Of a DNA stretch of 64,000 nucleotides, positions 31,798 to 47,200 are shown one piece after another. Origin of the DNA: Synaphobranchus kaupii. Taxonomy: Eukaryota; Chordata; Actinopteri; Anguilliformes; Synaphobranchidae. Every line of letters starts with the position of its first letter. The stretch's first letter is position 1. The translations under genes were made by a program, and so were the position numbers. Below the pieces are notes generated by a model. That model was not told the origin of the DNA and did no database searches. It saw only the letters and a list, made by a program, of their open reading frames with translations. Where the stretch lies: NCBI GenBank assembly GCA_029718625.1, contig CM056397.1, positions 248,001-312,000 of the forward strand. Reading direction: 5' to 3'.

Positions 31798-34700
31798 TTT
31801 AATATTAGCATTTAAAAACCAGAGCGTTTGGCTGTATGTTATATTGTAGTATTACACACAAGATGTGTGTATTTGCTTAATGTGTCAACCAGTAGATGTC
31901 AACCTCGACCATCACAGAAATCTAATCATTAGTCTTGACTGACTAGGAGCAACCAAAAGCAACAATGTTAAGTCTGCTCAGTCTGAATTGAACCAATGAA
32001 CCATACCAGTCCAGCATAATCAGCCAAACATTTCTGACACAACAGCAAGCAATTTAAGTGATGAACATCGCCAACATTGAAGTCTCAATTGTTATCCCAA
32101 AACTGAGTGACACAGCAGACATAAAATATAGACTATGAAATGAAACCGATCTTAACTCTCCCACATTTGCACTGGTGGCCTAAATTAGATTTGAAGGTAG
32201 AATTTTAAGGCTGAATTCATTCCAAGCACATTATCCTACCTTTCATCTCTCCATTTTCAGTGTGAGGTTTGCTTGGCTAACATCATGTGACTCTCTCCTG
32301 TTAACCCTACAGTCCTAGCATTCATCTCCAGGGCTAGTTCCACTGTTGCCATTACAGTTGAAAACACTATGTATTTTATGCGTTTCTGCATACGATTGTG
32401 ACCTTGGGTATTTCGCCAAGGACATAGTTTTAAAACCTTAATGGTGTGCACTTATATAAGGGTTCCCACACAGATCTCTTCAATTAAATGAAGAAAAAGG
32501 AGCAAGAGACATGTATTCAGAGTCCACAATAATCACTTTATTTAACAAGGCAAGATTTGTAATTTACACATTTAAATGCTCTGTAGCAAGATTCAGCTAG
32601 AGAGCTTATAAAAGTGGAAATATGGAAGACACCAATAGAAAATAACACTCAGGCTGAAGAGAAAGACTGCCAAATGGGGGAGCTACTACACTGGGCTCCT
32701 TGGATACTTACCCCTCACGTGCCCGTGCTCTGCAATACACACACAGCAAATTAGTGCATAAATGGTGCCTAAACAGTACAGTATATTAACATTTACCATT
32801 ACCACACAGCATGGAGTGATCAGGATGTCCAATCTAGGCTAACTACTCCCCACAATGGCAGGCTGTGACTCTCCAGTCTTCTAAATAGCACATCTATTGT
32901 CCATTACCTAGGGAATAAATTAAGTAAGTTTATTATAACAGATAATGATTTTTTTTAAATGTAGCCAGCTACATACATTAGTTGGTTTACCACGGAGTGG
33001 CCACGGCCAAAATCAAATGCGCATGCGCCTGGCCTAGAACACGGCAGGCAGTAGGCAATGGTTGCTATTGTAAACAACTACTCATCCCAGATGTACTTGG
33101 AAAAACTAATACACAAACCCCAAGAACGAACACTGACAATGAAAATAACCAAAAATAAAATAAGTTTATAGCCAGTTAAAAGTTAACAGTTCGAGTAGCT
33201 ATGCTACGTGCTAACGAATAGCCTCTATTAAAATACAGTTACAAAAGACATTAACACCTTGGGAAGAGCTAGCGTAGGCCTATGCAAAACAGCAGCTGAC
33301 AAATCTCTTAGTCCCGTAATCGGCCAAGGGCTGCACAAATCACTCCAACCTCGCACTGGAGTCCAAGAAACTTGTAACAATGCCAGGAAATCACAGGAAC
33401 AGAAAAACACCCCCAGTAACATCAGTGTATTTATACGCTGCTTAATTGGTAGGACTAATGACGTTACCGCCTCTCTTCTCACTACAAACTCGAAAAGCAG
33501 GAAATACGGAAGACATGTTCCTCGTCCCGACCACATAATCTAAACACAAAACAATCCAGGAAGTGCAAACGCAAACCTGCATGTTCCCTATCACACACAG
33601 AAGCGACCCTTTGCCTTTACATCTGGCAATTGTAGTTCTACATCCAGTTCTGATAAAAAATGAGGCAATGAGACAAGACAAGATGGTAACATTTTAGCCT
33701 ATCAGAAACACACTGACTTTTAGAACCTCTGTTGGCATCTCTGAGATGCTGGAGTTTAAGAATGTCCTCGGAATTCTTCAGAAACCCGTCTCCTCTCATC
33801 TCTCCATAGTAGCTTCGTAGCAAACAAGGCTTGGCTGAAACATATTGGGTTCTTTGAAGATTAAACAGAGCTTTGAATGCAAACATTTAGTGTTGCAACT
33901 TCCATGCCAGCAAAGACTGCCACCTAACATACTGGGTACTTTGGAGATCTCATGCCGATACAAATAGAAAGCACCTCTAACTTACTTTGGGTAATTTTTC
34001 GGCTTGCGAGCACCTCAAATGTGCAATAGCACTTGTTTTGTTTACTGGTATTTTTAAACTTCAAGGTAGATAATGTTGCAGCTTAGCACTTCTCAGCAAT
34101 TGCTATCAATTTTTTTTCCACGAGCAGGCATTACACACACCAGATATAGCTCTGACTAAGCTTGCCTTCAGCTGCCGGATCGGATCACTAACTATGAGCA
34201 TCTGACTAAGCACTTGGGACGAGCTTTTCATGCCTAGCTGGTGCAGCTGGCCCAGGTGTGTGGAGTCTGCTGAGCTGTAGAATGTCTTCCGCAGTCTGCC
34301 ATGGGGATGGTGAGCACAGAATACACGCATGCACCACACACTCCAAAATATCTACCTCTTCTCCTGCATCTGCCCCCCCTGCCCGCCACTCCCAGTTTAT
34401 ACACCATCACTTCCTCACTCCGCAGTGTATTCTCGTGTTGCGTCCAAACCTGGCTACCCTATTCACAAATGCGCAGACAATGTGTATGCAGATGTTTGTC
34501 TTACCGTAGTAGACCAATGAAAATTTGGAAGATTTTCTCTTTTTCCCATTTATAGGTAAGTTATGGAAAATCCCACCTTAGTACAGAAAATTATTTTTGA
34601 TTCACACAAAAAAGCGTTAAAAGGAAATGAGTCACTCTTTTCCAATGATGAAATACTGCAAATGCACGTCTCGCTCTATAACTACGTGCTGGGTCCATTT

Positions 34701-35399
34701 AAAATCAACTTGTACTGAAGGAGTGGCATAATGAAAAGAAAGCAATGGTAATGGGTTGTGGACTATAAAACTTGCATTTTAATGCATTTCTTGACGCATT
34801 GACAGATATTTATTAATTAACAATGACAGAAGCAGTGAAATGGGTTGTCAGAAGCCGCCTTCAGGTCCACAGACTGCTGATCATCTTTCAATGTTCCTTC
34901 ACTGATGTCCTTTAGAACTTGGCCAAAATCATTGCTTAATTTATCTCACAGTTAAATGTACGTCCCATGTATCTTTCTAGCCTTTTCCTGGTCATTAGCT
35001 TGCAGTTTCTCTGTAATGGACACACACAGGCTGCATTCTTTATGATGCTAACTAAGACCAGATTGTAATGTTTTTCTTTCGAGAAGGAAAGCATTTTTGT
35101 AAAACACAGCTTTGATAAGATGATGATCTGTTATTACGCTTCAAGTTGATTAATGACATGTCAGCGTTAAATCATGAGTTGCAATTGCAACGTCAATGGA
35201 CGTTAGGCTGGAAAATTGGAATGTTCTGACTTTTACACAAATTCCAGTTTAAGCTACATCCACTTCTGGTTTTCTATTCAAACAAAGACAGATACAGATA
35301 CGAATAATTTTGTTACTTGGACAGATACAGATAGTGTTGTCTCAGCATACCTCTAGTTTATACCCCCCTGTTCATCAGCATTTGCTGGTTCTCCCTAAC
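31798..35399. other. Unassigned non-coding DNA
   Basis: About 3.6 kb without a supported gene or repeat family. The ORFs at 33228-33886 and 34106-34555 have no recognisable domains. GACAGATACAGATA occurs twice near 35285 and 35320. Confidence 0.5.
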
Positions 35400-38300
35400 T
35401 ATATTTATTTACCCCCTTCTTCAGTATCCTTACTCTTAAGCCACAGTATATATCCCCTCTCCCACAGTATCCCCCTGCCAGCATGTACCCCACAAAATCT
35501 ATCCCTGCTGTCTCACAGACTAGACCCAGCTTCTTTTTACTTATCACTTCTTCAGTAACTACCCCCACTCAAACTGTATTTGTCCCCACTTCCTCAGTAT
35601 GTACCCCAACTCCCTCTGTATTTACCCCCACTTCCTCATTATCTACCCCCACTCCCCCTGTATTTACCCCCACCTCCTCAGTATCTACCCCCACTTTCTC
35701 AGCATCTACCCCCACTCCCCCTGTATTTGCCCCCACCTCCTCAGTAACTACCCCCACTTTCTCAGTATCTACCCCCACTCCCTCCCCTCTGTATTTACCC
35801 CCACTTTCTCAGTATCTACCCCCACTCCCTCTGTATTTACCCACACTTTCTCAGTATCTACCCCCATTCCCTGTGTATTTACCCCCACTCCCTCTGTATT
35901 TACCCACACTTTCTCAGTATCTACCCCCACTTTGTCAGTATCTTCCCCCACTCCCTCTGTATTTACCCACACTTTCTCAGTATCTACCCCCACACCCTCT
36001 GTATTTACCCACACTTTCTCAGTATCTACCCCCACTCCCTCTGTATTTACCTCCACTTCCTAATTATCTGCCCCCACTCCCTCTGTATTTACACCCACTT
36101 TCTCAGTATCTACTCCAATTCCCTCAGTATTTACCCATACTTTCTCAGTATCTACCCCCATTCCCTGTGTATTTACCCCCACTCCCTCTGTATCTCCCCC
36201 CACTCCCTCTTTATTTACCCCCACTTTCTCAGTATCTACCCCCACTCCCTCTGTATTTACCCACACTTTCTCAGTATCTACCCCCACACCCTCTGTATTT
36301 ACCCCCACTTTCTCAGTATCTACCCCCACTCCCTCTGCATTTGCCCACAATTCCTCAGTATCTACCCCCACTCCCTCTGTATTTACCCCCACTTTCTCAG
36401 TATCTACCCCCACTCCCTCTGTATTTACCCCTACTTTCTCATTATCTCCCACCATTCCCTCTGTATTTACCCCCACTTTCTAAGTATCTACCCCCACTCC
36501 CTCTGTATTTACCCCTACTTCCACCGTATCTACCCCCACTCCCTCTGTATTTACCCCCACTTTCCCAGTATCTATCCCCACTCCCTCTGTATTTACCCCC
36601 ACTTCCTCAGTATCTACCCCAACTCCCTCTGTATTTACCCACACTTTCTCAGTATCTACCCCCACTCCCTCTGTATTTACCCACACTTTCTCAGTATCTA
36701 CCCCCACTCCCTCTGTATTTACCCACACTTCCTCAGTATCTACCCCTACTCCCTCTGTATTTAACCACACTTTCTCAGTATCTACCCCCACTCCCTCTGT
36801 ATTTACCCACACTTCCTCAGTATCTACCCCCATTCCCTATGTATTTAGCCACACTTCCTCAGTATCTACCCCCACTCCCTCTGTATTTACCCACATTTTC
36901 TCAGTATCTACCCCCATTCCCTGTGTATTTACCCCCACTCCCTCTGTATTTACCCACATGTCCTCAGTATCTACCCCCACTCCCTCTGTATTTAACTCTA
37001 CTTCCTCAGTATCTACCCCCACTTTGTCAGTATCTTCCCCCACTCCCTCTGTATTTACCCACACTTTCTCAGTATCTACCCCCACACCCTCTGTATTTAC
37101 CCACACTTTCTCAGTATCTACCCCCACTCCCTCTGTATTTACCTCCACTTCCTAATTATCTACCCCCACTCCCTCTGTATTTACACCCACTTTCTCAGTA
37201 TCTACCCCAATTCCCTCTGTATTTACCCACACTTTCTCAGTATCTACCCCATTCCCTCTGAATTTAACCCCACTCCCTCTGTATCTACCCCCACTCCCTC
37301 TGTATTTACCTCCACTTCCTAATTATCTACCCCCACTCCCTCTGTATTTACACCCACTTTCTCAGTATCTACCCCAATTCCCTCTGTATTTACCCACACT
37401 TTCTCAGTATCTACCCCCATTCCCTGTGTATTTACCCCCACTCCCTCTGTATCTCCCCCCACTCCCTCTGTATTTACCTCCACTTCCTATTTATCTACCC
37501 CCACTCCCTCTGTATTTACCCCCACTTTCTCAGTATCTACCCCCACTCCCTCTGTATTTACCCACACTTTCTCAGTATCTACCCCATTCCCTGTGTATTT
37601 ACCCCCACTCCCTCTGTATTTACCCACACTTTCTCAGTATCTACCCCCACTCCCTCTGTATTTACCCCTACTTCCTCAGTATCTACCCCCACTTTCTCAG
37701 TATCTACCCCCACTCCCTCTGTATTTACCCCCACTTTCTCAGTATCTACCCCAAATCCCTCTGTATTTAACCCCACTTCCTCAGTATCTACCCCCACTCC
37801 CTCTGTATTTACACCCACTTTCTCAGTATCTACCCCAATTCCCACTGTATTTACCCACACTTTCTCAATATCTACCCCCACACCCTCTGTATTTACCCCC
37901 ACTTTCTCAGTATCTACCCCCACTCCCTCTGTATTTACCCCCACTTTCTCAGTATCTACCCCAAATCCCTCTGTATTTAACCCCACTTTCTCAGTATCTA
38001 CCCCCACTCCCTCTGTATTTACCCCCACTTCCTAATTATCTACCCCCACTCCCTCTGTATTTACCCCCACTTTCTCAGTATCTACCCCCACTCCCTCTGT
38101 ATTTACCCCTACTTCCTCAGTATCTACCCCCACTTTCTCAGTATCTACCCCCACTCCCTCTCTATTTACCCCCACTTTCTCAGTATCTACCCCCACTCCC
38201 TCTGCATTTGCCCACAATTCCTCAGTATCTACCCCCACTCCCTCTGTATTTACCCCCACTTTCTCAGTATCTACCCCCACTCCCTCTGTATTTACCCCTA

Positions 38301-40909
38301 CTTTCCTATTATCTCACACCATTCCCTCTGTATTTACCCCCACGTTCTAAGTATCTACCCCCACTCCCTCTGTATTTACCCCTACTTCCACCGTATCTAC
38401 CCCCACTCCCTCTGTATTTACCCCCACTTTCCCAGTATCTATCCCCACTCCCTCTGTATTTACCCCCACTTCCTCAGTATCTACCCCAACTCCCTCTGTA
38501 TTTACCCACACTTTCTCAGTATCTACCCCCACTCCCTCTGTATTTACCCACACTTTCTCAGTATCTACCCCCACTCCCTCTGTATTTACCCACACTTCCT
38601 CAGTATCTACCCCCACTCCCTCTGTATTTACCCACACTTTCTCAGTATCTACCCCCACTCCCTCTGTATTTACCCACACTTCCTCAGTATCTACCCCCAT
38701 TCCCTATGTATTTAGCCACACTTCCTCAGTATCTACCCCCACTCCCTCTGTATTTACCCACAATTTATCAGTATCTACCCCCACTCCCTCTTTATTTACT
38801 CCTACTTCCACCGTATCTACCCCCTCTCCCTCTGTATTTACCCCCACTTTCTCAGTATCTACCCCCACTCCCTCTGTATTTAACCACACTTTCTCAGTAT
38901 CTACCCCCACTCCCTCTGTATTTACCCCTACTTCCTCAGTATCTACCCCCACTTTGTCAGTATCTTCCCCCACTCCCTCTGTATTTACCCACACTTTCTC
39001 AGTATCTACCCCCACACCCTCTGTATTTACCCACACTTTCTCAATATCTACCCCCACTCCCTCTGTATTTACCTCCACTTCCTAATTATCTACCCCCACT
39101 CCCTCTGTATTTACACCCACTTTCTCAGTATCTACCCAAATTCCCTCTGTATTTACCCACACTTTCTCAGTATCTACCCCAATTCCCTCTGTATTTACCC
39201 ACACTTTCTCAGTATCTACCCCCACTCCCTCTGTATTTACCCCTACTTCCTCAGTATCTACCCCCACTTTGTCAGTATCTTCCCCCACTCCCTCTGTATT
39301 TACCCACACTTTCTCAGTATCTACCCCCACACCCTCTGTATTTACCCACACTTTCTCAATATCTACCCCCACTCCCTCTGTATTTACCTCCACTTCCTAA
39401 TTATCTACCCCCACTCCCTCTGTATTTACCCCCACTTTCTCAGTATCTACCCCCACTCCCTCTGTATTTACCCCTACTTCCTCAGTATCTACCCCCACTT
39501 TCTCAGTATCTACCCCCACTCCCTCTCTATTTACCCCCACTTTCTCAGTATCTACCCCCACTCCCTCTGTATTTACCTCCACTTCCTAATTATCTAGCCC
39601 CACTCCCTTTGTATTTACACCCACTTTCTCCGTATCTACCCCAATTCCCTCTGTATTTACCCACACTTTCTCAGTATCTACCCCCATTCCCTGTATATTT
39701 ACCCCCACTCCCTCTGTATCTACCCCCACTCCCTCTGTATTTACCTCCACTTCCTAATTATCTACCCTACTCCCTCTGTATTTACACCCACTTTCTCAGT
39801 ATCTACCCCAATTCCCTCTGTATTTATCCACACTTTCTCAATATCTACCCCCACACCCTTTGTATTTACCCCCAGTTTCTCAGTATCTACCCCCACTCCC
39901 TCTGTATTTACCCCCACTTCCTCAGTATCTACCCCCACTCCCTCTGTATTTACACCCACTTTCTCAGTATCTACCCCAATTCCCTCTGTATTTACCCACA
40001 CTTTCTCAGTATCTACCCCCACACCCTCTGTATTTACCCCCACTTTCTCAGTATCTACCCCAATTCCCTCTGTATTTACCCACACTTTCTCAGTATCTAC
40101 CCCCACACCCTCTGTATTTACCCCCACTTTCTCAGTGTCTACCCCCACTCCCTCTGTATTTATCCACACTTTCTCAGTATCTACCCCCACACCCTCTGTA
40201 TTTACCCCCACTTTCTCAGTATCTACCCCAATTCCCTCTGTATTTACCCACACTTTCTCAGTATCTACCCCCACACCCTCTGTATTTACCCCCACTTTCT
40301 CAGTATCTACCCCCACTCCCTCTGTATTTACCCACAATTTATCAGTATCTACCCCCACTCCCTCTTTATTTACCCCTACTTCCACCGTATCTACCCCCTC
40401 TCCCTCTGTATTTACCCCCACTTTCTCAGTATCTACCCCCACTCCCTCTGTATTTAACCACACTTTCTCAGTATCTACCCCCACTCCCTCTGTATTTACC
40501 CCTACTTCCTCAGTATCTACCCCCACTTTGTCAGTATCTTCCCCCACTCCCTCTGTATTTACCCACACTTTCTCAGTATCTACCCCCACACCCTCTGTAT
40601 TTACCCACACTTTCTCAATATCTACCCCCACTCCCTCTGTATTTACCTCCACTTCCTAATTATCTACCCCCACTCCCTCTGTATTTACACCCACTTTCTC
40701 AGTATCTACCCCAATTCCCTCTGTATTTACCCACACTTTCTCAGTATCTACCCCAATTCCCTCTGTATTTACCCACACTTTCTCAGTATCTACCCCCACT
40801 CCCTCTGTATTTACCCCTACTTCCTCAGTATCTACCCCCACTTTGTCAGTATCTTCCCCCACTCCCTCTGTATTTACCCACACTTTCTCAGTATCTACCC
40901 CCACACCCT

Positions 40910-42547
40910 CTGTATTTACCCACACTTTCTCAATATCTACCCCCACTCCCTCTGTATTTACCTCCACTTCCTAATTATCTACCCCCACTCCCTCTGTATT
41001 TACCCCCACTTTCTCAGTATCTACCCCCACTCCCTCTGTATTTACCCCTACTTCCTCAGTATCTACCCCCACTTTCTCAGTATCTACCCCCACTCCCTCT
41101 CTATTTACCCCCACTTTCTCAGTATCTACCCCCACTCCCTCTGCATTTGCCTACAATTCCTCAGTATCTACCCCCACTCCCTCTGTATTTACCCCCACTT
41201 TCTCAGTATCTACCCCCACTCCCTCTGTATTTACCCCTACTTTCCTATTATCTCACACCATTCCCTCTGTATTTACCCCCACGTTCTAAGTATCTACCCC
41301 CACTCCCTCTGTATTTACCCCCACTTTCCCAGTATCTATGCCCACTCCCTCTGTATTTACCCCCACTTCCTCAGTATCTACCCCAACTCCCTCAGTATTT
41401 ACCCACACTCTCTCAGTATCTACCCCCACTCCCTCTGTATTTACCCACACTTTCTCACTATCTACCCCCACTCCCTCTGTATTTACCCACACTTCCTCAG
41501 TATCTACCCCCACTCCCTCTGTATTTACCCACACTTTCTCAGTATCTACCCCCACTCCCTCTGTATTTACCCACACTTCCTCAGTATCTACCCCCATTCC
41601 CTATGTATTTAGCCACACTTCCTCAGTATCTACCCCCACTCCCTCTGTATTTACCCACAATTTATCAGTATCTACCCCCACTCCCTCTTTATTTACCCCT
41701 ACTTCCACCGTATCTACCCCCTCTCCCTCTGTATTTACCCCCACTTTCTCAGTATCTACCCCCACTCCCTCTGTATTTAACCACACTTTCTCAGTATCTA
41801 CCCCCACTCCCTCTGTATTTACCCCTACTTCCTCAGTATCTACCCCCACTTTGTCAGTATCTTCCCCCACTCCCTCTGTATTTACCCACACTTTCTCAGT
41901 ATCTACCCCCACACCCTCTGTATTTACCCACACTTTCTCAATATCTACCCCCACTCCCTCTGTATTTACCTCCACTTCCTAATTATCTACCCCCACTCCC
42001 TCTGTATTTACACCCACTTTCTCAGTATCTACCCCAATTCCCTCTGTATTTACCCACACTTTCTCACTATCTACCCCAATTCCCTCTGTATTTACCCACA
42101 CTTTCTCAGTATCTACCCCCACTCCCTCTGTATTTACCCCTACTTCCTCAGTATCTACCCCCACTTTGTCAGTATCTTCCCCCACTCCCTCTGTATTTAC
42201 CCACACTTTCTCAGTATCTACCCCCACACCCTCTGTATTTACCCACACTTTCTCAATATCTACCCCCACTCCCTCTGTATTTACCTCCACTTCCTAATTA
42301 TCTACCCCCACTCCCTCTGTATTTACCCCCACTTTCTCAGTATCTACCCCCACTCCCTCTGTATTTACCCCTTCTTCCTCAGTATCTACCCCCACTTTCT
42401 CAGTATCTACCCCCACTCCCTCTCTATTTACCCCCACTTTCTCAGTATCTACCCCCACTCCCTCTGTATTTACCTCCACTTCCTAATTATCTAGCCCCAC
42501 TCCCTCTGTATTTACACCCACTTTCTCCGTATATACCCCAATTCCCT
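40910..42547. repeat. 1,638-bp higher-order repeat, copy 1
   Basis: Same order of variant monomers as 42548-44213, offset exactly 1,638 bp (39 dimers). Marker variants include the ATTCCCTATGTATTTAGCC site near 41600, repeated near 43238, and CCCTTCTTCCTC near 42371, repeated near 44009. Confidence 0.88.
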
Positions 42548-44213
42548 CTGTATTTACCCACACTTTCTCAATATCTACCCCCACTCCCTCTGTATTTACC
42601 TCCACTTCCTAATTATCTACCCCCACTCCCTCTGTATTTACCCCCACTTTCTCAGTATCTACCCCCACTCCCTCTGTATTTACCCCTACTTCCTCAGTAT
42701 CTACCCCCACTTTCTCAGTATCTACCCCCACTCCCTCTCTATTTACCCCCACTTTCTCAGTATCTACCCCCACTCCCTCTGCATTTGCCTACAATTCCTC
42801 AGTATCTACCCCCACTCCCTCTGTATTTACCCCCACTTTCTCAGTATCTACCCCCACTCCCTCTGTATTTACCCCTACTTTCCTATTATCTCACACCATT
42901 CCCTCTGTATTTACCCCCACGTTCTAAGTATCTACCCCCACTCCCTCTGTATTTACCCCCACTTTCCCAGTATCTATGCCCACTCCCTCTGTATTTACCC
43001 CCACTTCCTCAGTATCTACCCCAACTCCCTCAGTATTTACCCACACTCTCTCAGTATCTACCCCCACTCCCTCTGTATTTACCCACACTTTCTCACTATC
43101 TACCCCCACTCCCTCTGTATTTACCCACACTTCCTCAGTATCTACCCCCACTCCCTCTGTATTTACCCACACTTTCTCAGTATCTACCCCCACTCCCTCT
43201 GTATTTACCCACACTTCCTCAGTATCTACCCCCATTCCCTATGTATTTAGCCACACTTCCTCAGTATCTACCCCCACTCCCTCTGTATTTACCCACAATT
43301 TATCAGTATCTACCCCCACTCCCTCTTTATTTACCCCTACTTCCACCGTATCTACCCCCTCTCCCTCTGTATTTACCCCCACTTTCTCAGTATCTACCCC
43401 CACTCCCTCTGTATTTAACCACACTTTCTCAGTATCTACCCCCACTCCCTCTGTATTTACCCCTACTTCCTCAGTATCTACCCCCACTTTGTCAGTATCT
43501 TCCCCCACTCCCTCTGTATTTACCCACACTTTCTCAGTATCTACCCCCACACCCTCTGTATTTACCCACACTTTCTCAATATCTACCCCCACTCCCTCTG
43601 TATTTACCTCCACTTCCTAATTATCTACCCCCACTCCCTCTGTATTTACACCCACTTTCTCAGTATCTACCCCAATTCCCTCTGTATTTACCCACACTTT
43701 CTCACTATCTACCCCAATTCCCTCTGTATTTACCCACACTTTCTCAGTATCTACCCCCACTCCCTCTGTATTTACCCCTACTTCCTCAGTATCTACCCCC
43801 ACTTTGTCAGTATCTTCCCCCACTCCCTCTGTATTTACCCACACTTTCTCAGTATCTACCCCCACACCCTCTGTATTTACCCACACTTTCTCAATATCTA
43901 CCCCCACTCCCTCTGTATTTACCTCCACTTCCTAATTATCTACCCCCACTCCCTCTGTATTTACCCCCACTTTCTCAGTATCTACCCCCACTCCCTCTGT
44001 ATTTACCCCTTCTTCCTCAGTATCTACCCCCACTTTCTCAGTATCTACCCCCACTCCCTCTCTATTTACCCCCACTTTCTCAGTATCTACCCCCACTCCC
44101 TCTGTATTTACCTCCACTTCCTAATTATCTAGCCCCACTCCCTCTGTATTTACACCCACTTTCTCCGTATATACCCCAATTCCCTCTGTATTTACCCACA
44201 CTTTCTCAGTATC
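42548..44213. repeat. 1,638-bp higher-order repeat, copy 2
   Basis: Tandem to copy 1 and nearly identical to it. Identity ends at about 44206, where TCTCAGTATC replaces TCTCAATATC. A partial third copy of the same block lies 2,856 bp further on (about 45738-46973). Confidence 0.88.
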
Positions 44214-47200
44214 TACCCCCATTCCCTGTGTATTTACCCCCACTCCCTCTGTATCTACCCCCACTCCCTCTGTATTTACCTCCACTTCCTAATTATCTAC
44301 CCTACTCCCTCTGTATTTACACCCACTTTCTCAGTATCTACCCCAATTCCCTCTGTATTTATCCACACTTTCTCAATATCTACCCCCACACCCTTTGTAT
44401 TTACCCCCAGTTTCTCAGTATCTACCCCCACTCCCTCTGTATTTACCCCCACTTCCTCAGTATCTACCCCCACTCCCTCTGTATTTACACCCACTTTCTC
44501 AGTATCTACCCCCACACCCTCTGTATTTACCCCCACTTTCTCAGTATCTACCCCAATTCCCTCTGTATTTACCCACACTTTCTCAGTATCTACCCCCACT
44601 CCCTCTTTATTTACCCCTACTTCCACCGTATCTACCCCCTCTCCCTCTGTATTTACCCCCACTTTCTCAGTATCTACCCCAATTCCCTCTGTATTTACCC
44701 ACACTTTCTCAGTATCTACCCCCACACCCTCTGTATTTACCCCCACTTTCTCAGTATCTACCCCCACTCCCTCTGTATTTACCCACAATTTATCAGTATC
44801 TACCCCCACTCCCTCTTTATTTACCCCTACTTCCACCGTATCTACCCCCTCTCCCTCTGTATTTACCCCCACTTTCTCAGTATCTACCCCCACTCCCTCT
44901 GTATTTAACCACACTTTCTCAGTATCTACCCCCACTCCCTCTGTATTTACCCCTACTTCCTCAGTATCTACCCCCACTTTGTCAGTATCTTCCCCCACTC
45001 CCTCTGTATTTACCCACACTTTCTCAGTATCTACCCCCACACCCTCTGTATTTACCCACACTTTCTCAATATCTACCCCCACTCCCTCTGTATTTACCTC
45101 CACTTCCTAATTATCTACCCCCACTCCCTCTGTATTTACACCCACTTTCTCAGTATCTACCCCAATTCCCTCTGTATTTACCCACACTTTCTCAGTATCT
45201 ACCCCAATTCCCTCTGTATTTACCCACACTTTCTCAGTATCTACCCCCACTCCCTCTGTATTTACCCCTACTTCCTCAGTATCTACCCCCACTTTGTCAG
45301 TATCTTCCCCCACTCCCTCTGTATTTACCCACACTTTCTCAGTATCTACCCCCACACCCTCTGTATTTACCCACACTTTCTCAATATCTACCCCCACTCC
45401 CTCTGTATTTACCTCCACTTCCTAATTATCTACCCCCACTCCCTCTGTATTTACCCCCACTTTCTCAGTATCTACCCCCACTCCCTCTGTATTTACCCCT
45501 ACTTCCTCAGTATCTACCCCCACTTTCTCAGTATCTACCCCCACTCCCTCTCTATTTACCCCCACTTTCTCAGTATCTACCCCCACTCCCTCTGCATTTG
45601 CCTACAATTCCTCAGTATCTACCCCCCACTCCCTCTGTATTTACCCCCACTTTCTCAGTATCTACCCCCACTCCCTCTGTATTTACCCCTACTTTCCTAT
45701 TATCTCACACCATTCCCTCTGTATTTACCCCCACGTTCTAAGTATCTACCCCCACTCCCTCTGTATTTACCCCTACTTCCACCGTATCTACCCCCACTCC
45801 CTCTGTATTTACCCCCACTTTCCCAGTATCTATGCCCACTCCCTCTGTATTTACCCCCACTTCCTCAGTATCTACCCCAACTCCCTCAGTATTTACCCAC
45901 ACTCTCTCAGTATCTACCCCCACTCCCTCTGTATTTACCCACACTTTCTCACTATCTACCCCCACTCCCTCTGTATTTACCCACACTTCCTCAGTATCTA
46001 CCCCCACTCCCTCTGTATTTACCCACACTTTCTCAGTATCTACCCCCACTCCCTCTGTATTTACCCACACTTCCTCAGTATCTACCCCCATTCCCTATGT
46101 ATTTAGCCACACTTCCTCAGTATCTACCCCCACTCCCTCTGTATTTACCCACAATTTATCAGTATCTACCCCCACTCCCTCTTTATTTACCCCTACTTCC
46201 ACCGTATCTACCCCCTCTCCCTCTGTATTTACCCCCACTTTCTCAGTATCTACCCCCACTCCCTCTGTATTTAACCACACTTTCTCAGTATCTACCCCCA
46301 CTCCCTCTGTATTTACCCCTACTTCCTCAGTATCTACCCCCACTTTGTCAGTATCTTCCCCCACTCCCTCTGTATTTACCCACACTTTCTCAGTATCTAC
46401 CCCCACACCCTCTGTATTTACCCACACTTTCTCAATATCTACCCCCACTCCCTCTGTATTTACCTCCACTTCCTAATTATCTACCCCCACTCCCTCTGTA
46501 TTTACACCCACTTTCTCAGTATCTACCCCAATTCCCTCTGTATTTACCCACACTTTCTCACTATCTACCCCAATTCCCTCTGTATTCACCCACACTTTCT
46601 CAGTATCTACCCCCACTCCCTCTGTATTTACCCCTACTTCCTCAGTATCTACCCCCACTTTGTCAGTATCTTCCCCCACTCCCTCTGTATTTACCCACAC
46701 TTTCTCAGTATCTACCCCCACACCCTCTGTATTTACCCACACTTTCTCAATATCTACCCCCACTCCCTCTGTATTTACCTCCACTTCCTAATTATCTACC
46801 CCCACTCCCTCTGTATTTACCCCCACTTTCTCAGTATCTACCCCCACTCCCTCTGTATTTACCCCTTCTTCCTCAGTATCTACCCCCACTTTCTCAGTAT
46901 CTACCCCCACTCCCTCTCTATTTACCCCCACTTTCTCAGTATCTACCCCCACTCCCTCTGTATTTACCTCCACTTCCTAATTATCTAGCCCCACTCCCTC
47001 TGTATTTACACCCACTTTCTCCGTATATACCCCAATTCCCTCTGTATTTACCCACACTTTCTCAGTATCTACCCCCATTCCCTGTGTATTTACCCCCACT
47101 CCCTCTGTATCTACCCCCACTCCCTCTGTATTTACCTCCACTTCCTAATTATCTACCCTACTCCCTCTGTATTTACACCCACTTTCTCAGTATCTACCCC

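Noticed and set aside
33228..33886. Overlapping ORFs on both strands
   Set aside because: No domain, splice site support or codon signal.
39762..40652. Minus-strand ORFs with VGVDTEKVWVNTEG repeats
   Set aside because: Antisense reading of the same satellite. They end at every TAATTATC variant or indel.
39860..44908. 1,682-codon plus-strand ORF with LYLPPLSQYLPPLP repeats, and similar ORFs at 35483-37261, 37593-40457 and elsewhere
   Set aside because: Open only because the satellite period is divisible by three and the consensus lacks stops. Other frames are equally open, and there is no domain, splice structure or start context.
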